DNA of 64,000 bases from Rhizobium cauense (GTDB lineage Bacteria; Pseudomonadota; Alphaproteobacteria; Rhizobiales; Rhizobiaceae): assembly GCF_019511525.1 (NCBI RefSeq), contig NZ_JAEUAT010000015.1, positions 1 through 64,000 on the forward strand, read 5' to 3'. Under the pieces are notes generated by a model. The model made no database searches and was not told the origin of the DNA. It worked only from the letters and a program-made list of their open reading frames with translations. The first letter of the stretch is position 1, and each line of letters begins with the position of its first letter. The translations under genes were made by a program, and so were the position numbers. Below, piece after piece: positions 40,495 to 49,824 of this stretch.

Positions 40495-41400
40495 TCATGC
40501 AGCGTCAACCGGTTCTCGCGCCGTCTCGACATCTCGCACGGGTGACAAGCCGTAGACCCGACTGTATTCGCGGCTGAACTGCGACGGACTTTGATAGCCA
40601 ACCCGGTGCCCGGCAGTGCCGGCGTCAAGACGCTCCACCAGCATCAGGCGGCGGGCCTCGTGCAGCCGCAACTGCTTCTGGTACTGCACGGGCGTCATTG
40701 CGGTGATCGACTTGAAATGATGATGGAACGACGAAACGCTCATATTGACCTGCTCGGCGAGATCCTCGATCCGCAGCGGGCGCGCGAAGTTCTGCCGGAG
40801 CCAGGCGATCGCCCTCGCAATACGGTTGCCATGACTGTCCGCGACTGCGATGCTGATCAGGCGGCCGCCGTCGGGACCTGTGAGCACGCGATAGAGGATT
40901 TCCTGTTCGATCAGTGGCGCCATCGCTGCTATGTCCTTTGGACTATCAAGCAAGCGCAGGAGCCGCACGGTCGCATCCAGAAGCTCCGGCGTCGCAACGT
41001 TGACCGCAATGCCGCGGCCCTGCCCCGGCATGAGAGGCCGTGGCATGTCGGCACGGCTCAGCAACTCAAGGACTTTTTCGCTGTTGATGGCAAGCGTTAG
41101 ACAGAAATGCGGAACCTCCGCACTGGCTTCGACAACACGCCATACGACAGGCAGATCAAGCGAGGTCAGAAGGTAATCGCCGGCGCCGTAATTGATGACA
41201 TCGGTTCCGAGGCGAAGGCTCTTGGAGCCCTGGATGACAAGGGCGATGCACGGTCGATAGCTACCGTGGCAAGGCGCACTCGGCGAGTGCCGGCGACTGA
41301 TCCCCAGGCTCTCGATGGCGGTGCGGATTTCACCCTCCTCACCTGCATATCTCGCAGCGATCGAAGCGATTTCCTGATAGGGATTGAACGGCAAGGTCAT
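40495..41400 (-). CDS. AraC family transcriptional regulator
   Basis: The product has 301 residues. The N-terminal AraC_N cupin-like domain contains ALVIQGSKSLRLGTDVINYGAGDYLLTSLDLPV. The C-terminal double HTH has AIAWLRQNFARPLRIEDLAEQVNMSVSSFHHHFKSITAMTP and the second HTH GYQSPSQFSREYSRVYG. The start at 41400 fits the family. It is divergent from the alcohol dehydrogenase gene, which it probably activates. Confidence 0.88.
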   Translation of the reverse strand: MTLPFNPYQEIASIAARYAGEEGEIRTAIESLGISRRHSPSAPCHGSYRPCIALVIQGSKSLRLGTDVINYGAGDYLLTSLDLPVVWRVVEASAEVPHFCLTLAINSEKVLELLSRADMPRPLMPGQGRGIAVNVATPELLDATVRLLRLLDSPKDIAAMAPLIEQEILYRVLTGPDGGRLISIAVADSHGNRIARAIAWLRQNFARPLRIEDLAEQVNMSVSSFHHHFKSITAMTPVQYQKQLRLHEARRLMLVERLDAGTAGHRVGYQSPSQFSREYSRVYGLSPVRDVETAREPVDAA

Positions 41401-41587
41401 GCAAGGAAACCCTTCATCTGCGGCGCCGGGGATGCGCACTATCTAGGATAGGTTCGAGCCCCCGAGAATAGCCCACCCCCTCAATTTTGCAGGATTATGC
41501 AAAAAGCTCGGAGGATCGCTCTACCGCACGGGAGGTGTTCCGATGCATTTTCGGCCATCCACCCAGCAACCCGAAAGGAAGTCCCAG

Positions 41588-42634
41588 ATGCCTATCGCAA
41601 AAGGCTATGCTGCCACCGATGCGTCGAAGCCGCTCACGCCCTTTACCTTCGAGCGTCGCAATCCCAATCCTGATGATGTCGTGATCGATATCAAGTTCGC
41701 CGGGATCTGCCATTCGGACATCCACACCGTCCGCAACGAATGGAAGAATGCCGTTTACCCGATCGTGCCGGGCCACGAGATATCAGGCATCGTTTCGGCC
41801 GTCGGCTCGGCCGTGACCAAATTCAAGGTCGGCGACCGCGTCGGCGTTGGCTGTTTCGTCGACAGCTGCGTCGGCTGTGCAACCCGCGACCTCGACCGCG
41901 AACAATACATGCCCGGCCTGGTCGGCACCTACAACGACTTCGAAGTCGACGGCAAGACGCGCACTCAAGGCGGTTACTCCGACTCGATCGTCGTCAAGGA
42001 AGGTTATGTGATGTCCATTCCGGACAACCTTCCGCTCGACGCCTCGGCCCCGCTGCTCTGCGCCGGAATCACGCTCTACTCGCCGCTGCGTCACTGGAAT
42101 GCCGGCCCGGGCAAGAAGGTCGCAATCGTCGGCATGGGCGGCCTCGGTCACATGGGCGTCAAGCTCGGCGCGGCCATGGGTGCCGACATCACCGTCCTTT
42201 CGCAAAGCCTTTCCAAGAAGGAAGACGGCCTCAAGCTCGGCGCCAAGGAATACTATGCGACCAGCGATGAGGAGACGTTCAAGAAGCTTGCCGGTACATT
42301 TGACCTGATCATCTGCACGGTCAGCGCCGAGATCGATTGGAACGCCTATCTTGGCCTGCTGAAGGTGGACGGAGCGTTGGTGGTCGTCGGCCTCCCGGAA
42401 CAAGCGATCCCGGTTCATGCCTTTTCGCTGGTCCCGGGCCGCAAGAGCATTTCCGGCTCGATGATCGGCTCGATCAAGGAAACCCAGGAAATGCTAGACT
42501 TCTGCGGCGAGCACAACATCGTCTCCGAGATCGAGAAGATCAACATCCAGCAGGTGAACGAAGCTTACGAACGCGTTCTGAAGAGCGACGTTCGCTATCG
42601 CTTCGTCATCGACATCGCCTCGCTGGCAGCCTGA
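41588..42634 (+). CDS. Zinc-type alcohol dehydrogenase (YahK/cinnamyl-alcohol-dehydrogenase-like)
   Basis: The product has 348 residues. The catalytic zinc ligands are Cys in GICHSDIH and His in PGHEISGIV, and the NADP fold shows KVAIVGMGGLGHMGVKL. The structural-zinc lobe is unusual: CVGCATRDLDREQYM keeps two Cys and lacks the other two of the usual four. It belongs to the YahK/Adh class reducing aldehydes. The gene is preceded by GGAAGTCCC and divergent from an AraC regulator. An upstream ATG at 41543 gives extra residues but is less likely. Confidence 0.88.
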   Translation: MPIAKGYAATDASKPLTPFTFERRNPNPDDVVIDIKFAGICHSDIHTVRNEWKNAVYPIVPGHEISGIVSAVGSAVTKFKVGDRVGVGCFVDSCVGCATRDLDREQYMPGLVGTYNDFEVDGKTRTQGGYSDSIVVKEGYVMSIPDNLPLDASAPLLCAGITLYSPLRHWNAGPGKKVAIVGMGGLGHMGVKLGAAMGADITVLSQSLSKKEDGLKLGAKEYYATSDEETFKKLAGTFDLIICTVSAEIDWNAYLGLLKVDGALVVVGLPEQAIPVHAFSLVPGRKSISGSMIGSIKETQEMLDFCGEHNIVSEIEKINIQQVNEAYERVLKSDVRYRFVIDIASLAA

Positions 42635-42641
42635 CCAACAC

Positions 42642-42667
42642 AAAGGGCGGCGTTGGGCCGCCCTTTT
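42642..42667 (+). terminator. Bidirectional terminator after the alcohol dehydrogenase
   Basis: AAAGGGCGGC (42642-42651) pairs with GCCGCCCTTT (42657-42666). It is followed by T residues on the plus strand and sits between converging genes. Confidence 0.75.
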
Positions 42668-42668
42668 C

Positions 42669-43940
42669 CTATGCGCGATTGTCGTCGCGCATGGTTTCCT
42701 TCTGTGTGATCAGCCGCGCGCTGTGCTGCCCGCTCAGATAGATCCAGAGCCAACTCCAGGCCACCGCAAAACGCGAACGTGTCCCGATCAAGAAGTAGAT
42801 GTGGGCGATGCCCCATATCCACCAGGCGATCCAGCCTTTCAGCTTGATGCGGCCAAAATCGATGATCGCGGCACTTTGCCCGATCGTCGCAAGACTGCCC
42901 TGGTGACGATATCGGAACGGCGGAACCGCCGGTTTTCCCGCAAGACGCGCCCGGATCACCTTCGCGGCATAAGCGCCCTGTTGTTTGGCGGCCGGTGCGA
43001 TCCCCGGCACGGGAGCGCCTCCCTCCCGCGTGACAGACGCCGTATCGCCGACGACGAAAACATCCGGAAGCCCCGGTGCCGTCAGGTCCTTCTCGACGAC
43101 GACGCGGCCCGCCCGATCGGCAGGAACATCCAGCCACTTGGCGGCGGGCGATGCCTGGACACCGGCGGCCCAGACGATCGTACGGCTCGGGATGAAGCCT
43201 TCGCTCGTCTCTACGCCTTCTGCGGTGCACTCCAGTACGCGCTCGCCGATATGCAGCTCAACGCCGAGTTCCACAAGCGCCTTGCTGGCATAGACCGAGA
43301 GCTCTTCGGCAAAGGTCGGAAGCACGCGCGGTCCCGCCTCGACGAGCACCACGCGTGTCTTTCGCGTATCAATATTGCGGAACTCCCTCGGCAGTGTCTT
43401 GCGGGCGAGTTCCGCAATGATGCCGGCGAGTTCGACCCCGGTCGGCCCGGCGCCGACGATCGTGAAGGTCAGGAGGGCTTCGCGCAACGCAGGATCGGTC
43501 TCGGTTTCCGCCCTCTCGAAGGCGAGCAACACCCGACGGCGGATTGTTGTTGCATCCTCGAGCGTCTTCAAGCCAGGCGCAACCGGCTCCCAGTCGTCCC
43601 GTCCAAAATATGCATGTGTTGCCCCGGTCGCGAGGACAAGCGTACCATAACGTAAGGTCATGCCGTTGCGTAAGGTAACTTCCTTTGCGACCGGATCGAC
43701 GTCAATGACCTCTCCGAGCAAAGTCGTTACGTCCTGGCGGTCGCTGTAGAGATGGCGGATTGGCCAAGCGATCTCGGAGGTCGAAAGGATTGTCGTCGCC
43801 ACCTGGTAGAGCAAGGGCTGAAAGAGATGATGGTTACGCCGGTCGATCAGGGTAATGCGGACGCCCGCGCCCTTCAGATCGTTGACCAGTTGCAATCCGC
43901 CGAAGCCGCCGCCAACAACGACAACATGGTGCTCGCTCAT
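42669..43940 (-). CDS. Type II NADH dehydrogenase (NDH-2)
   Basis: The product has 423 residues: FAD motif HHVVVVGGGFGGLQLVNDL, LLYQVATTILS, second nucleotide motif FTIVGAGPTGVELAGIIAEL, PDVFVVGDTASV and a C-terminal KGWIAWWIWGIAHIYFLIGTRSRF amphipathic membrane anchor. NDH-2 oxidises NADH to reduce quinone at the inner membrane without proton pumping. The start at 43940 has AAAGG upstream; the ATG at 43955 would add five residues. Confidence 0.9.
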   Translation of the reverse strand: MSEHHVVVVGGGFGGLQLVNDLKGAGVRITLIDRRNHHLFQPLLYQVATTILSTSEIAWPIRHLYSDRQDVTTLLGEVIDVDPVAKEVTLRNGMTLRYGTLVLATGATHAYFGRDDWEPVAPGLKTLEDATTIRRRVLLAFERAETETDPALREALLTFTIVGAGPTGVELAGIIAELARKTLPREFRNIDTRKTRVVLVEAGPRVLPTFAEELSVYASKALVELGVELHIGERVLECTAEGVETSEGFIPSRTIVWAAGVQASPAAKWLDVPADRAGRVVVEKDLTAPGLPDVFVVGDTASVTREGGAPVPGIAPAAKQQGAYAAKVIRARLAGKPAVPPFRYRHQGSLATIGQSAAIIDFGRIKLKGWIAWWIWGIAHIYFLIGTRSRFAVAWSWLWIYLSGQHSARLITQKETMRDDNRA

Positions 43941-44069
43941 GAACTGCCTTTCCATGCCTGTTTCGCCATATCCAATGTCGTTGATTGCGCGTAGCTTTCA
44001 ACCACTGTTTGAGCATAGCTCGCCTGCTTCAAACGGTTGCCAAGGCACCGAACCTGGCGGCGTTCTCAC

Positions 44070-44534
44070 TCAGTCGGCATAGGCGACAGGTATGGATGTC
44101 CCGCCTTTCAGCAACTCCATCGAAATGGACGCCGACACATCGAAGAGTTCAATCTTCCGAACAATCTGCTTGTAGATCACGTCGTAGTGCTCGACGCGCG
44201 GGAGTACGATCTTCAGAATATAGTCGTGATTTCCCGTCAGCCGGTGCGCCTCCACGATCTCAGGAATGCTGCTGATCGCCCGGCGAAACTTCTCGATCCA
44301 CACGTCAGTATGATGGGCCGTCTTGATAAGCGCGAACACCGTTGTCGGCACGCCCATCTTCTCACGGTCGAGAACGACGATCCGGCGCGCGATATGGCCA
44401 CTCTCTTCGAGCCGCTGGATGCGCCGAGAACAGGCCGAGACCGATAGTGCGACCCGCTCGGCGAGATACGTCACCGAAATGCCAGCATCGGACTGCAGAA
44501 ACTCCAGGATTCGTCGGTCGCGCTCATCCAGCAT
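44070..44534 (-). CDS. Lrp/AsnC family transcriptional regulator
   Basis: The product has 154 residues. The HTH is DRRILEFLQSDAGISVTYLAERVALSVSACSRRIQRLEESGHI, and the RAM domain has GNHDYILKIVLPRVEHYDVI with the ligand-sensing Gly. It is divergent from the racemase gene with a large inverted repeat between them, so it probably controls the racemase in response to an amino acid. Confidence 0.9.
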   Translation of the reverse strand: MLDERDRRILEFLQSDAGISVTYLAERVALSVSACSRRIQRLEESGHIARRIVVLDREKMGVPTTVFALIKTAHHTDVWIEKFRRAISSIPEIVEAHRLTGNHDYILKIVLPRVEHYDVIYKQIVRKIELFDVSASISMELLKGGTSIPVAYAD

Positions 44535-44557
44535 CGGCCCTCACATGCCTTTGTTGA

Positions 44558-44596
44558 TGTATTTTGCACAATATTCCCATTTGGCGCAAAAATACA
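44558..44596. promoter_or_regulatory. Inverted repeat between Lrp regulator and racemase genes
   Basis: TGTATTTTGC (44558-44567) and GCAAAAATACA (44586-44596) are nearly complementary, separated by 18 bases. The span suits a Lrp octamer site. It lies between divergent start codons. Confidence 0.5.
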
Positions 44597-44688
44597 GCGC
44601 AAACGACGAGTTTCAGGCAAGCAGACAATTTGCATGAGAATCGACGCATGATCTCGGCAACAGGAAAATTCAAGACGGGAGGACAGCA

Positions 44689-45408
44689 ATGCAGACAATC
44701 GGATTGATCGGCGGGATGAGCTTCGAAAGCTCGGCAGTGTACTATCGCATGATCAACGAAATGGTGCGCAAACGCCTCGGCGGGTTTGCCTCGGCCGACC
44801 TCCTCATGCACTCGGTCAATTTCGACGAGATCGTCTCCATGCAGAAGGCCGGAGACTGGGACGCCGCCGCAAACCGACTTGGCGACGTGGCACTGCACCT
44901 GCAGATCGCCGGAGCACGCTGCATGCTGATCTGCACCAACACGATGCACCTGATAGCCGATCAGGTCGCCGCGCGGATTTCCGTGCCGCTGATCCACGTC
45001 ATAGACGAAACCGCGAAATCCCTGAAAGCCGCCGAACGCAAGCGCCCGCTGCTGCTTGCGACACGATACACGATGGAGCACGGCTTCTATGCCGAGCGCA
45101 TGAAAAGCCTCGGCGTCGACATCGTCGTCCCCGAAGCAGCCGACCGTACCTCCGTCCATGACATCATCTTCAATGAACTCTGCGCCGGAAAGGTGCTCGA
45201 TGGTTCGCGCAACAAGCTCATGCAGATCATCGAGCGCGAGCGTGCCAAGGGCGCCGACAGCATCATTCTCGGCTGCACGGAGATTTGCCTCATCCTCGAC
45301 CCTGACCGCTTGCCGCTGCCCGGCTTCGACACGACGGCGATACATGCCCGCGCGGCCGTCGAATTCGCACTTGGTAACGAGCATGGTGAGGAAACGGCTG
45401 CAGCTTGA
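44689..45408 (+). CDS. Aspartate/glutamate racemase family protein
   Basis: The product has 239 residues: MQTIGLIGGMSFESSAVYY, catalytic Cys in MLICTNTMHL and the second in IILGCTEICLIL. These are the twin Cys of the Asp/Glu racemase family (RacX/YgeA-like). GGGAGGACAGCA precedes the start. The substrate could be aspartate, glutamate or another amino acid. It is divergent from a Lrp-type regulator. Confidence 0.9.
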   Translation: MQTIGLIGGMSFESSAVYYRMINEMVRKRLGGFASADLLMHSVNFDEIVSMQKAGDWDAAANRLGDVALHLQIAGARCMLICTNTMHLIADQVAARISVPLIHVIDETAKSLKAAERKRPLLLATRYTMEHGFYAERMKSLGVDIVVPEAADRTSVHDIIFNELCAGKVLDGSRNKLMQIIERERAKGADSIILGCTEICLILDPDRLPLPGFDTTAIHARAAVEFALGNEHGEETAAA

Positions 45409-45411
45409 ATT

Positions 45412-45434
45412 TTAGTTGACTCAGTCAATTAAAT
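45412..45434. promoter_or_regulatory. Operator of the MarR-GNAT gene
   Basis: TTGACTCAGTCAA (45416-45428) is an inverted repeat with a 3-base centre, flanked by further AT symmetry. It lies about 40 bases before the MarR-type start and fits a MarR operator. Confidence 0.5.
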
Positions 45435-45468
45435 GCAGGACAGAATCTCTTAACAGGAGATTCTGTCC

Positions 45469-46386
45469 ATGTCCGATTCCGCTTTGATCGACGTCGCCCG
45501 CGACTTCAATCGCTTCTACACGAACTTCCTCGGGGTCCTGAACCGGGCTTATCTCGATACCGAGTTCACGCTCACCGACGCGCGCGTTCTGTTCGAGATT
45601 GGCTCTCGCAAGGGCGTCAGCGCTGTGGCCCTTGCACGCGACCTGCACCTCGACCCCGCCTACCTCAGTCGCATCCTCAAGCGCTTTCGCGCCGACGGCC
45701 TGATCGAGACAAAGGCGGATCCGAGCGATCTGCGCAGCCAGACAATCGTGATCACCGACAGGGGACATGAGCAATTCGAGGAACTTGGAAGGCGATCGAG
45801 CGCTCAGATAGCAGAACGTTTCGCCACTCTCGTCGACGGTGAACCGCAAAGCGTGGTGGCGGCAATGACGACCATCCGCTCATTGCTTGATGCGGATGCC
45901 ACACCTCCTCCATTGGTCATCCGTGCCCACAGGCCAGGAGATATCGGCTGGATCGTCCAAAGTCAGGGCAAGGCCTACACCGAGGAATACGGCTGGGACA
46001 TGCGCTTCGAGGGCCTCGTGGCTGAGGTCGCGGGAAAGTTCCTGGCAAATTTCGATCCGGCGATGGACTATTGCTGGATTGCCGAGCGTGGCGGCGTAAA
46101 CATTGGCTCCGTCCTCATTACCAATGGCGGCGACGGCGTCGCGAAGCTTCGCCTGCTCTATGTGGACAAGGCGGCCCGCGGCCTCGGACTCGGCAAGATG
46201 CTGGTCGACGAGTGCCTTCGCTTTGCCAGGGCAAAGAAATATCGGCAGATATCGCTCTGGACGAACGATACCCTTCACGCCGCGCGCGCCATCTACGTGA
46301 AGGCCGGATTCCGGCTTGTTTCCGAGGAGAGGCACCGGATGTTCGGCCCCGAGGAAAACGGCCAGACCTGGGTGCTCGACCTCTGA
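45469..46386 (+). CDS. Bifunctional MarR regulator/GNAT acetyltransferase
   Basis: The product has 305 residues. Residues about 1-140 form a MarR winged helix (FTLTDARVLFEIG, GVSAVALARDLHLDPAYLSRILKRFRADGLI). Residues 150-305 form a GNAT domain with LRLLYVDKAARGLGLGKMLVDECL (acetyl-CoA loop) and TNDTLHAARAIYVKAGF. Such fusions are common in rhizobia. GGAG lies upstream of the ATG. The acetylated substrate is unknown. Confidence 0.9.
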   Translation: MSDSALIDVARDFNRFYTNFLGVLNRAYLDTEFTLTDARVLFEIGSRKGVSAVALARDLHLDPAYLSRILKRFRADGLIETKADPSDLRSQTIVITDRGHEQFEELGRRSSAQIAERFATLVDGEPQSVVAAMTTIRSLLDADATPPPLVIRAHRPGDIGWIVQSQGKAYTEEYGWDMRFEGLVAEVAGKFLANFDPAMDYCWIAERGGVNIGSVLITNGGDGVAKLRLLYVDKAARGLGLGKMLVDECLRFARAKKYRQISLWTNDTLHAARAIYVKAGFRLVSEERHRMFGPEENGQTWVLDL

Positions 46387-46418
46387 CTTTGCTGCGTCGC
46401 AAAAGTTTCGCTTGATTT

Positions 46419-46434
46419 GGAAATGATCATTTCC
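46419..46434. promoter_or_regulatory. Operator of the TetR/MFS unit
   Basis: GGAAATGATCATTTCC is a perfect 16-base palindrome, ending 13 bases before the TetR start codon. It fits an autoregulated TetR repressor site. Confidence 0.65.
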
Positions 46435-46446
46435 TAATTAGGTCAC

Positions 46447-47064
46447 ATGACCGTAGCGACCCACACAGAAGCCACACGCACACGCGGAAGACCGCGTGAG
46501 TTCGACCGCGACGCAACGCTAGACAAGGCGTTGGAGGTCTTTTCTGAACGCGGGTACCACGCAGCGTCGATCAGCGAGCTCACCGAAGCGATGGGCCTTG
46601 CCTCCGGTAGCGTCTACAAGGCTTTTAAGGACAAGCGCGGTGTTTTCCTCGCAGCCTTCGACCGATATCGGTACGTCCGCCGCGCCCTGCTGGATGCGCG
46701 CATGGCGAAAGTCGAAACCGGCCGCGACAAAGTTCGTGAAGTCCTGAACCACTACGCCCTCTCGTCGCATGGAGCCTCCGGTCGGCGCGGCTGCCTCGTC
46801 GTCAGCAGCGCCAACGACCTTGCGCTTTTCGATGAGGAGGCTGCCGAACGCGTCGCTGCTGCCTTCGCAGCCAACGAGACCATGATCGCCGATCTCATCC
46901 GCCTCGGCCAAACCGACGGCTCGATCTCCAACGAAATTGACGTTGCCTCAACCGCGCGCGCCCTCCTCTGCGTGACCAAGGGAATGCGTGTCGTGGGAAA
47001 GACCGGACGCAGCGAGGAAGATATGGCTGCCGTCGCCGAGAATGCAATGAAGCTTCTTGCGTGA
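46447..47064 (+). CDS. TetR family transcriptional regulator
   Basis: The product has 205 residues. The HTH is SISELTEAMGLASGSVYKAFKDKRGVFLAAFDRY. The C-terminal region (GASGRRGCLVVSSANDLALFDEEAA) resembles the AcrR/TetR_C_16-like class of multidrug repressors. The palindrome upstream and the MFS gene 66 bases downstream suggest that it represses the exporter. Confidence 0.88.
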   Translation: MTVATHTEATRTRGRPREFDRDATLDKALEVFSERGYHAASISELTEAMGLASGSVYKAFKDKRGVFLAAFDRYRYVRRALLDARMAKVETGRDKVREVLNHYALSSHGASGRRGCLVVSSANDLALFDEEAAERVAAAFAANETMIADLIRLGQTDGSISNEIDVASTARALLCVTKGMRVVGKTGRSEEDMAAVAENAMKLLA

Positions 47065-47130
47065 GGGGTGCGATCGCCCGTCCTCACGCCACACTTTTTT
47101 GATCATCCGATATCCCCCACCGGAGCCAAT

Positions 47131-48360
47131 ATGAGTATTTCGACCACCACACGGGAAAGCGTCGCCCCACAGACGATCTCGCCCCTGATGACATTTCTTT
47201 TCGCCGCCGCGTGCGGACTCGTTGCCGCCAACCTCTATTACGGACAGCCGCTGGCGGGACCGATCAGTGCATCCCTCGGTCTCACGCCGGCGGCAACCGG
47301 CCTGATCGTCACCCTGACACAGATCGGCTACGGTCTCGGTCTTCTTCTGATCGTTCCTCTCGGCGATCTGCTGGAAAACCGCAAGCTTGTGCTAATGCTG
47401 ATCGTCATCTCTGCGATCGCGCTGGTGGGCGCTGCCCTGTCGTCGACGCCTGCGATGTTTCTTCTGGCGTCTCTCTGCATCGGCCTCGCCTCGGTGGCCG
47501 TCCAGGTGCTCGTTCCCTTTGCCGCCCATATGGCGCCCGATGCAAGCCGCGGCCGCGTTGTCGGCAACGTCATGAGCGGGCTGCTCTGTGGCATCATGCT
47601 GGCGCGCCCCTTCGCCAGCTTCCTCGCCGAAGCAACCTCCTGGCACATGGTCTATTTTGTCTCGGCCGCGGTGATGATCGCGCTCGTCGTCGTTCTGAGG
47701 GCCAATCTGCCGGTACGCGTCCCTCACACCAGACTGAGCTATGGCAAGCTGCTTGCCTCGATGGCGGACCTTGCCCTGCAGTCGCGCGTTCTGCAGCGGC
47801 GCGCGCTCTACCAGGCAGGCATGTTCGGCGCCTTCAGCCTGTTCTGGACCACCACGCCCTTGCTGCTCGCAGGTCCTGAATTTGGGCTGACGCAGAATGG
47901 CATCGCGCTGTTCGCTCTGGCCGGTGCAGCCGGCGCAATCGCGTCGCCGATCGCCGGACGCCTGGCCGACCGCGGCTTGACGAAAGCCGCGTCGACACTG
48001 GCGATGCTGCTTGGAATGTCCGCCTTTCTCATCAGCCACTTCGCGACGGACGGCTCGCTGACGGCGCTCTTGCTACTGACAGCAGCGGCAATCCTGTTGG
48101 ATTTTGGCGTCACGACCAACCTCGTCTGTGGCCAGCGGGCGATCTATGCGATCAGCGCTGACCATCGCGGCCGCCTGAACGGTCTCTACATGGCCACGTT
48201 TTTCGCCGGCGGGGCAATCGGGTCTGCTGTGGGCGGTTGGGCTTACGCCACAGGCGGCTGGACGATGACCGCCTGGATCGGTTTCTGCTTCCCTGCCCTC
48301 GCCTTCCTCCTCTTCCTGACGGAAGGCAGAGGCAAGGAACCGGTCTCAGACGTTGGCTGA
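47131..48360 (+). CDS. MFS transporter (multidrug/arabinose-efflux-like)
   Basis: The product has 409 residues and about 12 membrane segments: MTFLFAAACGLVAANLYYGQPL, the motif-A-like segment between TM2 and TM3 GDLLENRKLVLMLIVISA and C-terminal ADRGLTKAASTLAMLLGMSAFL. It resembles exporters of the EmrB/YdhC-type small drug or sugar efflux class. CGGAGCC precedes the ATG. It is probably controlled by the TetR gene upstream. Its end overlaps the convergent HxlR gene by 15 bases. Confidence 0.88.
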   Translation: MSISTTTRESVAPQTISPLMTFLFAAACGLVAANLYYGQPLAGPISASLGLTPAATGLIVTLTQIGYGLGLLLIVPLGDLLENRKLVLMLIVISAIALVGAALSSTPAMFLLASLCIGLASVAVQVLVPFAAHMAPDASRGRVVGNVMSGLLCGIMLARPFASFLAEATSWHMVYFVSAAVMIALVVVLRANLPVRVPHTRLSYGKLLASMADLALQSRVLQRRALYQAGMFGAFSLFWTTTPLLLAGPEFGLTQNGIALFALAGAAGAIASPIAGRLADRGLTKAASTLAMLLGMSAFLISHFATDGSLTALLLLTAAAILLDFGVTTNLVCGQRAIYAISADHRGRLNGLYMATFFAGGAIGSAVGGWAYATGGWTMTAWIGFCFPALAFLLFLTEGRGKEPVSDVG

Positions 48361-48762
48361 ATCGAACCGGAGCCGGGCGGCGCGAACCGCATCATGGTTT
48401 GCTTCCGCCCAGTTCAGCAGCAATGCGAGCGTGCTATAGAGCGAACGACCGAGATCGGTCATGCGATACTCGACGCTCGGCGGCTTGGTCGGGAACACTT
48501 CCCGCTCGATATAGCCGTCGCGTTGCAGGTCTCGTAGCGTCTGGGTCAACATTCGCTGGGAAATGTCAGGGATCATCCGCCGCAGTTCCCCGAATCGATA
48601 CGGGCGCTGCGACAAGGCCTCGAGCATCAGCGTCGACCATTTTCCGCCGATCTGCTGCATCATGTCCCGGACCGGGCAATTGTTGAAATCGAGGCTGCTG
48701 AGATCGACTTCCCGACGAATGCCGGCGGCCTTGTTCTTCAGGTTGACGACAGCTCCGCTCAT
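48346..48762 (-). CDS. HxlR family regulator (QorR/YtfH-like)
   Basis: The product has 138 residues: NNCPVRDMMQQIGGKWSTLMLEALSQRPYRFGELRRMIPDISQRMLTQTLRDLQRDG, the HxlR winged helix with the conserved Cys that senses redox state in QorR/YodB-type members. It is divergent from the QorB-like gene, as in E. coli ytfH/qorB, which supports control of quinone or electrophile detoxification. Confidence 0.88.
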   Translation of the reverse strand: MSGAVVNLKNKAAGIRREVDLSSLDFNNCPVRDMMQQIGGKWSTLMLEALSQRPYRFGELRRMIPDISQRMLTQTLRDLQRDGYIEREVFPTKPPSVEYRMTDLGRSLYSTLALLLNWAEANHDAVRAARLRFDSANV

Positions 48763-48880
48763 GGTGGTTCCCTTTTGGTAACGTAGAGCGAAAAAACTGC
48801 CTTCTTTACAGATGCTAGTCAATTCCTAATCTAGAGCTACTCTCTTTTTGAGACCAGTAGTGAAGCTAAAGGAAGAAGAC

Positions 48881-49768
48881 ATGAGCGAGACCATTCTCAT
48901 CACCGGCGCCGCCGGCCAGCTCGGCCAGCGGGTCATCCACCACCTGCTGGAAACAGAGAAGGTTCCTGCCGCAAACATCATTGCGGCGACACGCGATCCG
49001 GCCAAGCTCGCAGACCTCGCGGCCAAGGGTGTCGTTACCCGGAAGGCTGATTTCGACGACGGCGATTCGCTTGCGGCGGCCTTCAACGGCGTCGATCGGC
49101 TGCTGGTCATAAGCACCGATGCGCTTGCCGTCCCCGGCCAGCGTCTCAAGCAACACAAGGCAGCCGTGGAAGCAGCGGTCAAGGCGGGAGTGAAGCACAT
49201 CGCCTACACGTCGATGCCCTCGCCGGACAAGTCGCTGGTGACCTTCGCACCCGACCACCTCGGTACAGAGAATGCCATCAAGGCAGCCGGCGTTCCCTAT
49301 ACGATCATCCGGAATGCCTGGTACATGGACAATTACCTCCACGGTATGCCGCACAATCTCCAGTCCGGAAGCTGGTACACGGCAAGCGGAGAAGGCAAGA
49401 TCTCCAACATCTCCCGCGAAGACTGCGCGCGAGCGATTGCGGCAGCTCTCGCCTCAGGAACCAAGGAAAGCGCGACCTACACGGTAACGGGCGCCGAAGC
49501 CCTGACCGCCGATCAGATCGCTGCAATCGTCGCTGATACGACCGGGAAACCGCTGAAGGCGGTGCAAGTCACCGACGAGCAGCTCGGCCAAGGCATGCGT
49601 AGCGCCGGCCTGCCCGATTTTGTCGCAGACATGCTGGTCTCCGCGGACGCCAACATCCGTGCGGGCAACTTTGATCTCGTAACCGCCGATTATGAGAGGC
49701 TGACGGGCAGGAAGCCTGAAACGCTGAAGGACTTCTTCGTTTCGCACAAGGCCGCGCTTATCGCTTAA
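48881..49768 (+). CDS. qorB: NAD(P)H-binding NmrA/QorB-like quinone oxidoreductase
   Basis: The product has 295 residues: ETILITGAAGQLGQRVIHHLLE (NADP motif), ATRDPAKLADLAAKGV, YTSMPSPDKS and IIRNAWYMDNYL. The fold is the NmrA/atypical SDR type and the closest known relation is QorB. A HxlR gene is divergent, the usual arrangement of QorB. The symbol is assigned by context and family. The start at 48881 has GGAAGAAG upstream. Confidence 0.82.
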   Translation: MSETILITGAAGQLGQRVIHHLLETEKVPAANIIAATRDPAKLADLAAKGVVTRKADFDDGDSLAAAFNGVDRLLVISTDALAVPGQRLKQHKAAVEAAVKAGVKHIAYTSMPSPDKSLVTFAPDHLGTENAIKAAGVPYTIIRNAWYMDNYLHGMPHNLQSGSWYTASGEGKISNISREDCARAIAAALASGTKESATYTVTGAEALTADQIAAIVADTTGKPLKAVQVTDEQLGQGMRSAGLPDFVADMLVSADANIRAGNFDLVTADYERLTGRKPETLKDFFVSHKAALIA

Positions 49769-49780
49769 GACAGTCACAGA

Positions 49781-49808
49781 AGCCCGCTCCGCACCACCGG
49801 GGCGGGCT
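49781..49808. terminator. Hairpin between converging qorB and pdxJ genes
   Basis: AGCCCGC (49781-49787) and GCGGGCT (49802-49808) form a 7-bp stem with a GC-rich loop that can extend the pairing. T-runs are weak on both sides. Confidence 0.45.
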
Positions 49809-49824
49809 CCCACTATTCCGTCCT

